In this document: positions 35,075 through 44,705 of the stretch, in pieces | How positions within the stretch are numbered: position 1 is the first letter of the stretch | Layout of the letters: each line of letters starts with the position of its first letter | Source: Poriferisodalis sp965214215 | GTDB taxonomy: Bacteria > Actinomycetota > Acidimicrobiia > Acidimicrobiales > Poriferisodalaceae | Direction: 5' to 3' | Length of the DNA stretch: 64,000 nucleotides | Assembly: GCF_965214215.1 (NCBI RefSeq) | Contig: NZ_CBDCBD010000003.1 | Coordinates: 124,001-188,000, forward strand | Made by a program: the position numbers and the translations under genes | The notes under the pieces: generated by a model | Seen by the model: the letters and a program-made list of their open reading frames with translations, nothing else | Database searches by the model: none | Told to the model about the DNA's origin: nothing

Positions 35075-38000
35075 TGCGTGATATCGCTGGCAGCGTTGAG
35101 CAGGCTCGCCAGTTCTTGTTCTATGGCCGCAACGATCGTTGTCAGATCATCGGAAACATCTGAATCAGTTGATCGTGTGGACAGACTTCTCTCGATCGTG
35201 TTCATCATACGTATCGCTCGCTTGACGAATTGACGCGCGACACTCACGTCGCTCGGCTTCTCTCCGGAGAGGATCTGAATGCGTTTTGTGAAAGTGCACT
35301 CGGCTTCGATCGTTTTGGTGGCATCACGAAGTGAACGCAACACTTGGTCAGACTCGGCGTTGAGTATCCCGATATCGGCGAGAGCGTCAAGATCTTCGAA
35401 GTGGCCCGCTCGCAGCGCTGCGACATGGAGTTCGTTCACCAGTTCCGCCTGCTGCTCAAGTGACTGGTCACCCTCGAGCATCGGCGCGGCACCCTTCACA
35501 TTGTCACACAGGTGTTCCCATTCCACGTCGATCGCGCGACTGACTGCTCGTAGTAATCGGGAGACTGCTGCATCCGATGAGGTCATGTCTCCGCCCTCCA
35601 GTCGTTCCACCACCTTCTGGACATGCGGCAACATTCGATCTGCTCGCAATGCTCGGACCGCACCTGTTGTCCCACGAGATTCGCCAAAACAGGCTTCTAC
35701 CACTGGCCGCAGCCTCAAGTATTCTTCTTCAGCTTTGGCGATTGCCTTCACCCACTCAGGCGAACGACGGTCACGATCAGTGGACTCCAGCGGTTCGCAA
35801 AACATGAGACTCAAGTAATCACTTGATCGTCGGGCGCCAGCACAGTATCCGAGCATGAGCGACGCCACCAAGAGACCCTCCACAGCCGCGGGCGATTCCG
35901 ACGCAGCGATTCTGTGTAGCGCGGTTGTTGTGGACTCGGTCCATTCTTCGAGATGCTGTGCTAAGGCGCGACGGCGCTCGTCATCGTACGGGTCGTCCGC
36001 TTGAAGATCTGCGCCATGAACGATCAGTCCAGTGAGAGCGACCGCCGTCGCTGCGTTGCGCCTCACCCTGATGATCGCCTCCGCTGGGTCTCCTTGCGCA
36101 GTCAGCGCTCCCTCGATGTAGATGGCGCGTTCATGCTTGAAGTGCTGGTCGACTAGTTCACCACCGAGGTGAAATGGTACCCCGTGAAATCCTACCGCAT
36201 TCAAGACAGCACTGTGGATGAACTTCTTCAGATCATTCGTAACTCCAAGACTGAGGTCTTTCTGCTGACCGCTCCAGGCCTCTAATTCTTGATATGCACG
36301 CAACCTGTTCGGCTTCAGTCGTTCCTCGAGTATCTCGAGGCTCGGCCTGTCCGATCTACTACGGTCTGTACCCGCTTCAGTACTGGGTTTCGGGGCTGTT
36401 TTTCGCCGCTTGCTGCGCACTTCTGGGTGACTTAGGGGCGCTGCTAAGCCGAAGGCATTGAGTACCATAGACTCAGTTTCAACTCGATCTTCCGCCCAGT
36501 AGCGCAGTAACGTGGCATATTTTTCTGCTTCGCCACCGTACTCAGACCGCAGGCGCTGCACTATTTCTGAACGCACTGGCGTGCTGCTGCTATTGAAATC
36601 GGCCAACAGTTCTTCGGAGGGAAACGATCCGGACCTCAATTCCACCCTACTGAGCGGCAGGAATTTCTCGACTATCACCTTGACCACTTGGCGAGGATCA
36701 AATCGCTGTGTCGAGAGACAACCGACCAGTCGGTCAATGGCGATCTGATTGAACGGGTACAATCCGTAACCCTCGCTGCTCGCCCCAAAACCTGCATGGC
36801 ATATCTCATGGTGGCCGCATGTATGGCATGCGTTCGCCAGCGGGACAGTATCAGTGTGCCGCGCCCAATCAGCCTCCAACTTCTCAGGGTCCATTCGGCA
36901 TGCATTAAGGTAGCGGCCCAAGAACGAGAGAACTTCAACTGGTTCGATTCCGTCAGACCCGTAGGTGAAATCCAGCCAGTACGCGTCATCACAGCGCGTG
37001 CGCACGGTGTCAAGGTTGTCAAAGTGACCCTGGGTAATAGCAAAGAAAACTCTCAAGTTGCAGAGTTCCTCGCCAGTAGACGACGCCGGCTCCACTATCG
37101 CGTCGAGAAACTCTCGTTCGACACCGTGCAGCACCGTAAGATCTTCAATGAACAGTACCAGCTGTTTGCCTTGTTGGCGTATCGCTCGCCGAACATCTCG
37201 GAATACTGCAACAAGATCAATATTGTTCGACAGGAACACTCGCTTGACGGCCTGCGGCAACGCATCATTGATAATCTCCAATGCCACGCGACGCATATCA
37301 GGTAGGTTGCCCATGCTCAAGAGCGTGGTTCTCGCGGTAGGAGTTACGTTGCCGATATCGTCAAACGCCAATGGCAGGTCGCTTCCTGCAATATGCACGG
37401 CATCGTCATCGAGACCGTCGTCATCTTGTCGCCCGCTTTGCGCGAGTCCGATCAAGCGCGGGATGACAGCACCCGGGGAAGTGAACCGCTGCCGGACTAT
37501 CGGGTCGTGAAATACATCTGGCAGAGTTGCACGAAGTTTGTCTCGCAACTGGGCATCGTGCGGGTCTAGATTGGTTTGATCGGTCCGTTCCTCTGCAACG
37601 ATCAGCGCGAGTTCATCCAGCAGTCTTTGCCCGAGCGTCGTGTCACTCTCGGAATGCGCGGGCGCGAGCTCTAATGCCTCACGCGCTGCATCAATTATCG
37701 GCCCTTGCATCCCCGCAATTACGAGTTCCACTACGCGCCGAATACTGGTCTGATTCTTGGGGAGATAACGGGTAACCCACTCCGAAGTGTCACGAGTCTG
37801 CTCGTACACCCAGCGGACCAGGTGCGACTTGCCGGTGCCAGATCCACCGACGACCGGTATGAGCCGATAGCCATCCGGGCCGATAGCGCCGCGCAACGCA
37901 TCGACCACCTCGTGCTCCTCGACCAGCAGGCCTTCTGGCACCCTTCCCATTTCGATCCGCCCGCGCCTAGCCCGCAGTGGGTGATGGACAGCCCGAAAGT

Positions 38001-38088
38001 GGCCCGGTTGAAGCGCTGCGGCATCTCGAGGCGCAGATGCCAAAACAGCGGCGTCCGACCAGCACACGAAATTGACGAAATCACTCAC
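35071..38088 (-). CDS. dpdH: DpdH, large P-loop ATPase
   Basis: A 1005-residue protein with an N-terminal P-loop ATPase domain: Walker A GGSGTGKSHLVRW starts at residue 81 and a Walker B-like LVLFIEDLTVLHG occurs near 330, an STAND/AAA-like layout. The Cys/His stretch CHTCGHHEICHAGF near 425 could bind a metal. The rest is a long helical region. Its G+C is well below that of the flanks: bases 36661-36720 contain 29 G+C in 60. It overlaps dpdG and dpdI by 4 bp each. In Dpd systems this ATPase belongs to the restriction arm. Confidence 0.8.
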   Translation of the reverse strand: MSDFVNFVCWSDAAVLASAPRDAAALQPGHFRAVHHPLRARRGRIEMGRVPEGLLVEEHEVVDALRGAIGPDGYRLIPVVGGSGTGKSHLVRWVYEQTRDTSEWVTRYLPKNQTSIRRVVELVIAGMQGPIIDAAREALELAPAHSESDTTLGQRLLDELALIVAEERTDQTNLDPHDAQLRDKLRATLPDVFHDPIVRQRFTSPGAVIPRLIGLAQSGRQDDDGLDDDAVHIAGSDLPLAFDDIGNVTPTARTTLLSMGNLPDMRRVALEIINDALPQAVKRVFLSNNIDLVAVFRDVRRAIRQQGKQLVLFIEDLTVLHGVEREFLDAIVEPASSTGEELCNLRVFFAITQGHFDNLDTVRTRCDDAYWLDFTYGSDGIEPVEVLSFLGRYLNACRMDPEKLEADWARHTDTVPLANACHTCGHHEICHAGFGASSEGYGLYPFNQIAIDRLVGCLSTQRFDPRQVVKVIVEKFLPLSRVELRSGSFPSEELLADFNSSSTPVRSEIVQRLRSEYGGEAEKYATLLRYWAEDRVETESMVLNAFGLAAPLSHPEVRSKRRKTAPKPSTEAGTDRSRSDRPSLEILEERLKPNRLRAYQELEAWSGQQKDLSLGVTNDLKKFIHSAVLNAVGFHGVPFHLGGELVDQHFKHERAIYIEGALTAQGDPAEAIIRVRRNAATAVALTGLIVHGADLQADDPYDDERRRALAQHLEEWTESTTTALHRIAASESPAAVEGLLVASLMLGYCAGARRSSDYLSLMFCEPLESTDRDRRSPEWVKAIAKAEEEYLRLRPVVEACFGESRGTTGAVRALRADRMLPHVQKVVERLEGGDMTSSDAAVSRLLRAVSRAIDVEWEHLCDNVKGAAPMLEGDQSLEQQAELVNELHVAALRAGHFEDLDALADIGILNAESDQVLRSLRDATKTIEAECTFTKRIQILSGEKPSDVSVARQFVKRAIRMMNTIERSLSTRSTDSDVSDDLTTIVAAIEQELASLLNAASDITQ

Positions 38089-39008
38089 GACATTGCTTCC
38101 AAGCTGATGTGCGAAACGGTCGTGCCGTCAGACAGGGTCAGCTTCTCTGCATCAGCGTGGTCCTCCAACCGGATACGACCCTCTGATCCGAGCCGCTTCA
38201 AGACTTCGGAGGTGGCGAAGCTGAGCCTCCCGTCGCCCTCAGGCGGGTCAACTCGGTGGGCATTGACGAAATCTCTGTACTCGCCGGTCTCCATTACGGG
38301 GAAACACCGACCCAGCGCGTGAACAAACGCCGGGCCGTCGAGCACCTTCGCCCCCTCGAAGACGTCCGCAAGCACATCGCGTACCGCACGCGTCGGGTCC
38401 GGTATCAGGTCACCCGAAGGCGACAGCCAGCAAAAGCCGAGCGAGCAGGCCCAGCGGCGAAACGTCCCCCAACGTTCGTTGTTGGCGATGGGCCAACCGG
38501 CCGTGCCATCACTCTCTTCATCATCAGCGTCGCTGCCAGCAGAGTGACGCCTGCCAAAATCGGCCGTCTGCAACTCGGCGGCGTTGCGTTTGCCGCCCTC
38601 ATAACCCGTTGGTGCGGCTGAGGCGGGAAACTGCAGAAACCAAGCCAACGCGTTCGTCAGGTCGCGGGCGCCTTTCTGGCTGCCCCAGTCGGCCGTGTTG
38701 AGTTCCGGCGCCAACACGCGACGACGAATGTGCGAGACCATCGCCTCCGCGCTGTCGCCCGCTGGCTTCCGCGCCTCGGGTACCAACCGAATGTCGCCAC
38801 CCTCATTGGTGACAAGGCCCAACTCACGCGCACAGGTCAGGTTGAATGCGACATCGTCCTGGTGCTTGCCATCCTTCGACAGGCCAGCAGGTGCCACGAC
38901 ATCCAGCAATCGCTCCCGCCGCTCACGCTGCCCGCGACACGCCGCCAAATGGCCAGTGATGATCACCAAGACGCTCACGCGCAGTGCGGGGGGATTCAGC
39001 AGGGCCAC
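38085..39008 (-). CDS. dpdG: DpdG, Dpd system protein
   Basis: A 307-residue protein without a catalytic motif that I can recognise. The N-terminus (PALRVSVLVIITGHLAACRG) is helical, and the pattern VAFNLTCARELGLVTNEGGDI suggests a winged-helix-like segment that could contact DNA. Its assignment as DpdG comes from its place between dpdF (11-bp gap) and dpdH (4-bp overlap) and from its size. In the characterised system it belongs to the dpdD-K set needed for restriction; molecular role unknown. Confidence 0.68.
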   Translation of the reverse strand: MALLNPPALRVSVLVIITGHLAACRGQRERRERLLDVVAPAGLSKDGKHQDDVAFNLTCARELGLVTNEGGDIRLVPEARKPAGDSAEAMVSHIRRRVLAPELNTADWGSQKGARDLTNALAWFLQFPASAAPTGYEGGKRNAAELQTADFGRRHSAGSDADDEESDGTAGWPIANNERWGTFRRWACSLGFCWLSPSGDLIPDPTRAVRDVLADVFEGAKVLDGPAFVHALGRCFPVMETGEYRDFVNAHRVDPPEGDGRLSFATSEVLKRLGSEGRIRLEDHADAEKLTLSDGTTVSHISLEAMS

Positions 39009-39019
39009 GTTCTCGCCTC

Positions 39020-41629
39020 CTACAGCAGTCGTTCTATCTCTGACACCGATCGCGCGCCGTCACACTCGTGCAACTGCAGACCGGTTCGGCCAGCCCGCGC
39101 GTTCCGGCGACCGAGCACCACGTATAGATCGGACCGATCGCTCCCATCCAACCAAGCTTGGGGCACGGTCTCGCTGTTGCAAATCAGCAGCGTCGGTACG
39201 CCGACTTCCCACAGCGGCTCAAAGTCGTCGTCGGTGCTGACCGCCACGGGCCACTGAGTTGACGACACCTGCGAGACGGCGTCAGCCAACTCGTCGGCGC
39301 GGCCAGTTGGCACTACGGCCAGGCCGATGCCCGCTGCGGTAGCCAGTCTCCCGACAATCCGCCTGAGCTTGCGCGGCGACTCAAGCTCAGCAGAATCAGC
39401 CCAGACGATCAGCCGAGGACCATATCGTCCGGGCGACGCCAGATCGCTCAGTCTCGAACCCGGATGGCGGATGCGGATCGCCCGAGCAATTGTCGATGTC
39501 GGCGGCGTATGGCGACGCCCGGTGCGCCGGCAAGAAAGACACCTGCCGCAACTCCAACCGCACGCCGTTGCCAGTTCATCCGGTGACTCGATGGTGTAGT
39601 TCCTCGCAATCAACTCGCCCGTGCAGTGATCGCCCGACAACGCCGCCACGAGGCCGGCCCATCCATCACGTCCTACTGACAGCCGCTCCTGCCGAATCGT
39701 CTCCACGGTGACCTGCCAGAATCCGTCGGTTTGATGGTCGCCGCGCAACAACCGGACCGGCAACCAACCCTGCGCTTGGCCAGTCTTCCCGTCCTCGCCG
39801 CCGACAGCGTCGACGGCACTGAATTCCCATTCCAGCGCACCCGCTCGCACCATCAGGCTCAGCGCCGCAAGATTCCATGACTCGTTGTAGTCGCTGTGCT
39901 TCGACACATTGCCAGGCACGGCCGTCGTGGGTACTCGCAGCACGTTGTTGTCGCGCGAAACCGCGGCGGCCGCCATCTTGTTCCATCTGTCGCGAGCCTT
40001 CTCGACAGTCAAGATGTTCGGTGACGCCATTCGTGCACCCACTTCGCGGTCAGCCTCGGTGGGTAGCACCAAGGACACCACCGGACGGCCGTCACGCCCG
40101 CCGCGCCCTACCTCTTGGTAGTACCGGTCCAATGTCTCCGGCATGCACGCATGCACCACCGTACGGATGTCAGGAATATCGATTCCTAAGCCGAACGCCG
40201 ATGTGGCGAACACCACATCGACGGATGCCGGTTCCGGCGAATCGTCGCGTAGGGCTCGCAACACGTGCTCACGGTGAGACGATGGCGACCCCCCGTCCAC
40301 CACAGCCGTGCGCTTGAAGCCGTGCTGCAGACTGAGTCTCTCTAGACGGCGAGGCGTCAGTGCCCCCGGCCGTGCGGCGCCCTCGTCCCGCAAGGTGGTG
40401 TAGACGATCGCTGGGCGAGGCAAGTGCCGCAGAGCTTCCAGCACACGGTCGGTACGGGCACTTGCCGACGCAGTCCGTGCTGCCCAATAGACGGGTTCGG
40501 CCCGCACGACGGGTGCTGCGACCTGCAGGAACGGGCCTGGCTGTCCAAACAGCGACTCCAACAGGCGCATAGTCGACTCGGTGATGGTGGCACTGGCAAG
40601 CACCGTTCGCGCCGGTGGATGGCCGCCTGCCTGGGCTTCTTTAACGAGGCGGTTCCGCAAGCCTGCGAGCAACTGGAAATGCGGGCGGAAGTCGTCTCCC
40701 CAGGACGCCACGATGTGCGCTTCGTCCACCGCTAGCACAGCGAGCCGACCGCCTTGGGCCAGGCCGATGAGCGCGTCTGCCAACGATGTCACCAGCGCTT
40801 CAGGATTCGTGAACAGAATTGGTTGGTCACCGTTGCGCAACCGGTCCCGGAACGCCCGCTTGTCCTGAGGAGGCAGATCACCGTAGTACGCCGTGGGCGG
40901 TGCCGAAGGGTGCTGCTGCTCGTAGCGATGCTGTTGGTCGAGCGCGAGCGCCACCGTTGGCACCACAACCGCCGATGTCTGACCGCGTTGCGCCGCATGT
41001 ACCGCGGTCGCCAGCAATGCCAGCGTCTTGCCACCTCCCGTGGGCAGGTTCACGACCAAGGTGCTCCCAGGTGGCGCTACCAAAGCGCTGCGTACCGCGT
41101 TCCGCTGCCCGGGTGAGCGGTAAGTCTTGAAGTCACTGTCGAGCAGTTGCAGGAAAGGGTCGGCGCGTACCGACTCGTCGAGTCGGACCTGCGCTGCGCC
41201 TGAGACTTCGTGGTCGACTGGGTGCTCGGATGCTCCGTCCAGCCAAACGGGTGACCACGGCTCGGCCCAGATGCGCGTCCTTTCGTTGGGCTGCGAGTAC
41301 GACGCGCTCAGCCCGAAGAGCGACCAGTCGAACTCCTGCCCAAAGGTCAGACTGCGTGGCACGTCGAGCCATGCGCGTGCTGTCGGAAGGCCTCCGACCG
41401 CCCCAAGTGAGCTATCGAGTGCCGTAGTTCGGTTCACATCGTCGCAACGCAACACCTGGCGCAACAACACAGCTATATCCGCCAAACCTGTCCGGCCCGT
41501 CGTAATGCCCGCAAGGGCGCTCGAAAGCCGTTCCGAGGGTGCAGCGCGAGCCTGGTCAGACCACCGCTCCAGCGCCTCCTGAGCTGCAGCGACGCTATGC
41601 ACCGACAGATCGCATTCTGATTGCATCAC
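39020..41629 (-). CDS. dpdF: DpdF, RecQ-like helicase
   Basis: An 869-residue superfamily 2 DNA helicase with RecQ-like features: Walker A PTGGGKT (196-202), DEAH (302-305) followed by SWGDDFRPHF, which mirrors the RecQ aromatic-loop context, SAT (346-348) and QEVGRGGRDGRP around 505. Cysteines 690, 694, 697 and 700 form a CxxxCxxCxxC cluster that probably binds zinc or an Fe-S cluster. The ATG lies 35 bp inside the end of dpdE, suggesting coupled translation. It is expected to act on DNA during restriction. Confidence 0.85.
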   Translation of the reverse strand: MMQSECDLSVHSVAAAQEALERWSDQARAAPSERLSSALAGITTGRTGLADIAVLLRQVLRCDDVNRTTALDSSLGAVGGLPTARAWLDVPRSLTFGQEFDWSLFGLSASYSQPNERTRIWAEPWSPVWLDGASEHPVDHEVSGAAQVRLDESVRADPFLQLLDSDFKTYRSPGQRNAVRSALVAPPGSTLVVNLPTGGGKTLALLATAVHAAQRGQTSAVVVPTVALALDQQHRYEQQHPSAPPTAYYGDLPPQDKRAFRDRLRNGDQPILFTNPEALVTSLADALIGLAQGGRLAVLAVDEAHIVASWGDDFRPHFQLLAGLRNRLVKEAQAGGHPPARTVLASATITESTMRLLESLFGQPGPFLQVAAPVVRAEPVYWAARTASASARTDRVLEALRHLPRPAIVYTTLRDEGAARPGALTPRRLERLSLQHGFKRTAVVDGGSPSSHREHVLRALRDDSPEPASVDVVFATSAFGLGIDIPDIRTVVHACMPETLDRYYQEVGRGGRDGRPVVSLVLPTEADREVGARMASPNILTVEKARDRWNKMAAAAVSRDNNVLRVPTTAVPGNVSKHSDYNESWNLAALSLMVRAGALEWEFSAVDAVGGEDGKTGQAQGWLPVRLLRGDHQTDGFWQVTVETIRQERLSVGRDGWAGLVAALSGDHCTGELIARNYTIESPDELATACGWSCGRCLSCRRTGRRHTPPTSTIARAIRIRHPGSRLSDLASPGRYGPRLIVWADSAELESPRKLRRIVGRLATAAGIGLAVVPTGRADELADAVSQVSSTQWPVAVSTDDDFEPLWEVGVPTLLICNSETVPQAWLDGSDRSDLYVVLGRRNARAGRTGLQLHECDGARSVSEIERLL

Positions 41630-44600
41630 CGCAGAGGATCACGCCACATCCCAATACGTCCCCGACGACCTCAAGTCGTTCCGGTACCGCGGAGGCCAGT
41701 CGCTCGAAGCCGGCACATTGACTGGCCACGCCGCTGTGGCCTGCAGCCGTTCGTGCGCGCACCACCGTCAACCGATCCTCGACTGCCTCCGACACGGCAG
41801 CAGCCGCGACGATGGGCACGTCGCTGAAAGTCGAACGTCGCTGCAGCACAGCTCTCGCGTGTTCAAGGCCCCTCGAACAGATCGTTCCCCAGTCGAGGTG
41901 GGCAGTCAGCGCCGCAAACCGCTCGGGATCCGACATCAGGTTGCGATCACCTCGCGTGTGGCTGAAGGGGCGCGTGCCTTCTGCGTCTGTCATCTCGGCG
42001 CCGTCGACTCGCACCACCACGCCTTCCACGACCGGTGGCATCGCCGCTTCGACGGTCGCCGTCAGCCAATTCGCTAGGCCATCCTCGGCCGCCACGTCCC
42101 GCAATCGGGCGTTATCCCCCGCTCGGACGAGAAAATCGGTCCGCAACAGCGGTACCGGAGGCCAGACCCCACTTGCCGGCCGCCAGAACGCGAACGATAC
42201 GCCCCGGTCGGTGCGTCGCAGATGCTCGACTATGGCGTCCAGCAGGCGATGGCCCGCTCGCACGATTGGGCGGTGATGACATACAGCAGCCGCGCGCGTC
42301 AGCGCCAGTTCTTCTCCGTACCACTGCGCCATTGCCCGCTCCACCTCGAATGGCACCTGCAGCCGTGGTTTGCGGGCGATGCGGAGCGTGCCTTCGTGGG
42401 GTCTCGTCAGCCGTGCGCCGACTCCCTCGAGCCACGTCGTCAGCGCAGACGTCATCGTGCGGTCCGCATCCGCTGAACGAACCAGCCTGTTCACGTGACC
42501 GTGCTCGCCCACGGCAGCATCGAGCGAATCATGCGCGGCGATGCGCCGTGACTCCTCCGCCAGCGCCTGCTTGCGCTCTGATGCGTCTGCGGTCAGCGCA
42601 TCGGCACCATCGCGCAGCACTCGCTGCAGCATCGACGCTTCCTCATCTGCCAGCGCGTACTGGAGCGACGACACCGATTGATCAAAGACGCCGCACACGT
42701 CACGCAGATGAACCAACCAGTTGCGGGCCAGCGCCTGCTCGCCGTACATCACCACCACCGACTCCACCGGCAGGTCGTTGACCGTGACGAAGCGATCACA
42801 TCGCCCGATGCGTTGTTCTGCTCGAAAGGCTTGCCACGGCAAGTCCAAATGAACGACGACACTCGCTGCCTGGAGGTTGATGCCCTCCTCGGCGCTCGAG
42901 TCGCATACGAGCACCCGACAATGAGGTTGTGATCTCCACCGCTCCACCGCCTCAAATTGCTCGGCACGCGACTGGTGATCAAGATGCACCGCAACGCGGT
43001 GTCCCCCGCGACGACGCACGAGGGCATCCGCGACAGCATTGGCAACCGACGAGAACGAGGACACCGCCACGACTTTGCCGCGGTCCTTAGAGACGGCCAG
43101 ACGATCCAGGGCCACGGCGAGGCGATCGACCACTGCGGGCTCATAGGCCTGAAGTTCTCGTCTCCAGTGATCTCCTTGAGTAGAGAGCCACGCGCCCAAC
43201 AGCGAATCCGGTGATACCTGCGTCGGGGATCGGGCCGCACCAGCGAGCTTCAGCAGTGCCGTCGGCGGCGCACCGCAAGCCTCAGCCATGCTCGCGAACG
43301 CAGCTGCAGCCTGCGCCTTGTCAATGAGGCCGGACTCTGCCTGTTCCGCCAAGAAGATGCGGAACCCGTCCGCCAGACTGCCACGCAACCGATCGGTCTC
43401 GTCGGGAACCTCAAGAACGAAGGACTCGGCGCACCAGCGTCCGCGAACCTCAAAGTGCTCTTCGATCTTGCGCGAGCGCCGTGTGCGCAGCAGACGGTGG
43501 TGCAATCGGTAGGTCTGCGACAGATGGTCGCGGAGGCGTCGCACTGCTGGTGAGCGCTCGCCGTCGGCACACTTGACGGCGCGTTGTGCGAGCGCACCCA
43601 GCGCGGCATCGTGCGGGAGCATCTTTGTCAATTGCTCGGCATACAACGAGACATCGAAGCTGTCCAGTTCGTATGCCAGCGCTTGGTACATCAGCGCAAC
43701 CTGGTCTCGCATCCGCACCCTCTGGACAAATGACTCGCTGTCATCAAGCGCGTAGTTCGCGGGGTCCAGCAGGTTCAGTAGATCAAGGAATGCAATCTCA
43801 TTCGACCTCACCGGCGTTGCTGACAGCAGCAGCACCGATGCGGCACCGTGAGCCAGTTCGCGCAGACGACTGAATCTCTCCCCAGAGCCACCAGCTTGGC
43901 GAGTCAGGCGATGCGCCTCATCGACGACGAGCATGTGAACGCCGCTGTGCGGCCATGCACTCCAGTCATCGTGGGCCCCGATCATCACGGTGCTGCGGAG
44001 GCCAGCTTCGAGGTGGAACTTGCTGCTCAGTTCGCTCGCCCACTGTTCGCGCAGGTGCTCCGGAGCGAGAACCAACACCGACTGACGTGGCTCAGCACGC
44101 ACGCAGCGTGCGATCAGCGCACCCGCTTCGATGGTCTTGCCCAAGCCCACTTCGTCGGCCAAGAGATAGCGCCGAGTCATATCAGCGGACACCGTTCGCA
44201 CCACCGTCATCTGATGGTCGTGCAGTTCCGCAGACGACAGGAACAGGTCCTCGACCCCGCGTGCCGCTGCGGACTGGCGCTGCCACCGCGCAATGAGGTC
44301 TACCCGCGACCTGTAGATGACGGGATTGTCGCCGCCCAGCACTGCGAGCCATTCGAATGGATCATCGACAGGCTGCAGCCAACGCACCTCGAAGTCTTCA
44401 ACCGAGAGGATCGCACCCTCCTGCCTCGGAAAGCTAATCGCGTATCGTCCATCTCTGTCGGGGTGTTCGCTGTCAATACGTCCGATCTTCCATCTGACGT
44501 CGTCACGCAGATACACCCGAGTGTGCGGCATCAGTGATGCCGATTCTATTGCTGCCCATTCAATCGATCTACTTACATACGGATGCTGAGATGGACCTTT

Positions 44601-44702
44601 GAAGAACTGCACATTCGCGCATTCGGGGTCGATCGCAGTGACTCGTCCGATTCCATAGGGCATGCCGGTGTCAACTAGCGCGCCGACAGTCTTCTTCTCC
44701 AT
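41595..44702 (-). CDS. dpdE: DpdE, SNF2-family helicase/translocase
   Basis: A 1035-residue Swi2/Snf2 ATPase. Motif I is DEVGLGKT (183-190), motif II DEAH (261-264), SAT follows near 295, and the C-lobe has CDSSAEEGINLQAASVVVHLDLPW then QRIGRCDR. An N-terminal region of about 150 residues precedes the motor. SNF2 motors in restriction systems translocate along double-stranded DNA; that role is inferred here. It starts 3 bp after the dpdB stop and its end overlaps dpdF by 35 bp. Confidence 0.88.
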   Translation of the reverse strand: MEKKTVGALVDTGMPYGIGRVTAIDPECANVQFFKGPSQHPYVSRSIEWAAIESASLMPHTRVYLRDDVRWKIGRIDSEHPDRDGRYAISFPRQEGAILSVEDFEVRWLQPVDDPFEWLAVLGGDNPVIYRSRVDLIARWQRQSAAARGVEDLFLSSAELHDHQMTVVRTVSADMTRRYLLADEVGLGKTIEAGALIARCVRAEPRQSVLVLAPEHLREQWASELSSKFHLEAGLRSTVMIGAHDDWSAWPHSGVHMLVVDEAHRLTRQAGGSGERFSRLRELAHGAASVLLLSATPVRSNEIAFLDLLNLLDPANYALDDSESFVQRVRMRDQVALMYQALAYELDSFDVSLYAEQLTKMLPHDAALGALAQRAVKCADGERSPAVRRLRDHLSQTYRLHHRLLRTRRSRKIEEHFEVRGRWCAESFVLEVPDETDRLRGSLADGFRIFLAEQAESGLIDKAQAAAAFASMAEACGAPPTALLKLAGAARSPTQVSPDSLLGAWLSTQGDHWRRELQAYEPAVVDRLAVALDRLAVSKDRGKVVAVSSFSSVANAVADALVRRRGGHRVAVHLDHQSRAEQFEAVERWRSQPHCRVLVCDSSAEEGINLQAASVVVHLDLPWQAFRAEQRIGRCDRFVTVNDLPVESVVVMYGEQALARNWLVHLRDVCGVFDQSVSSLQYALADEEASMLQRVLRDGADALTADASERKQALAEESRRIAAHDSLDAAVGEHGHVNRLVRSADADRTMTSALTTWLEGVGARLTRPHEGTLRIARKPRLQVPFEVERAMAQWYGEELALTRAAAVCHHRPIVRAGHRLLDAIVEHLRRTDRGVSFAFWRPASGVWPPVPLLRTDFLVRAGDNARLRDVAAEDGLANWLTATVEAAMPPVVEGVVVRVDGAEMTDAEGTRPFSHTRGDRNLMSDPERFAALTAHLDWGTICSRGLEHARAVLQRRSTFSDVPIVAAAAVSEAVEDRLTVVRARTAAGHSGVASQCAGFERLASAVPERLEVVGDVLGCGVILCGDAIRMRSVGA

Positions 44703-44705
44703 TCG

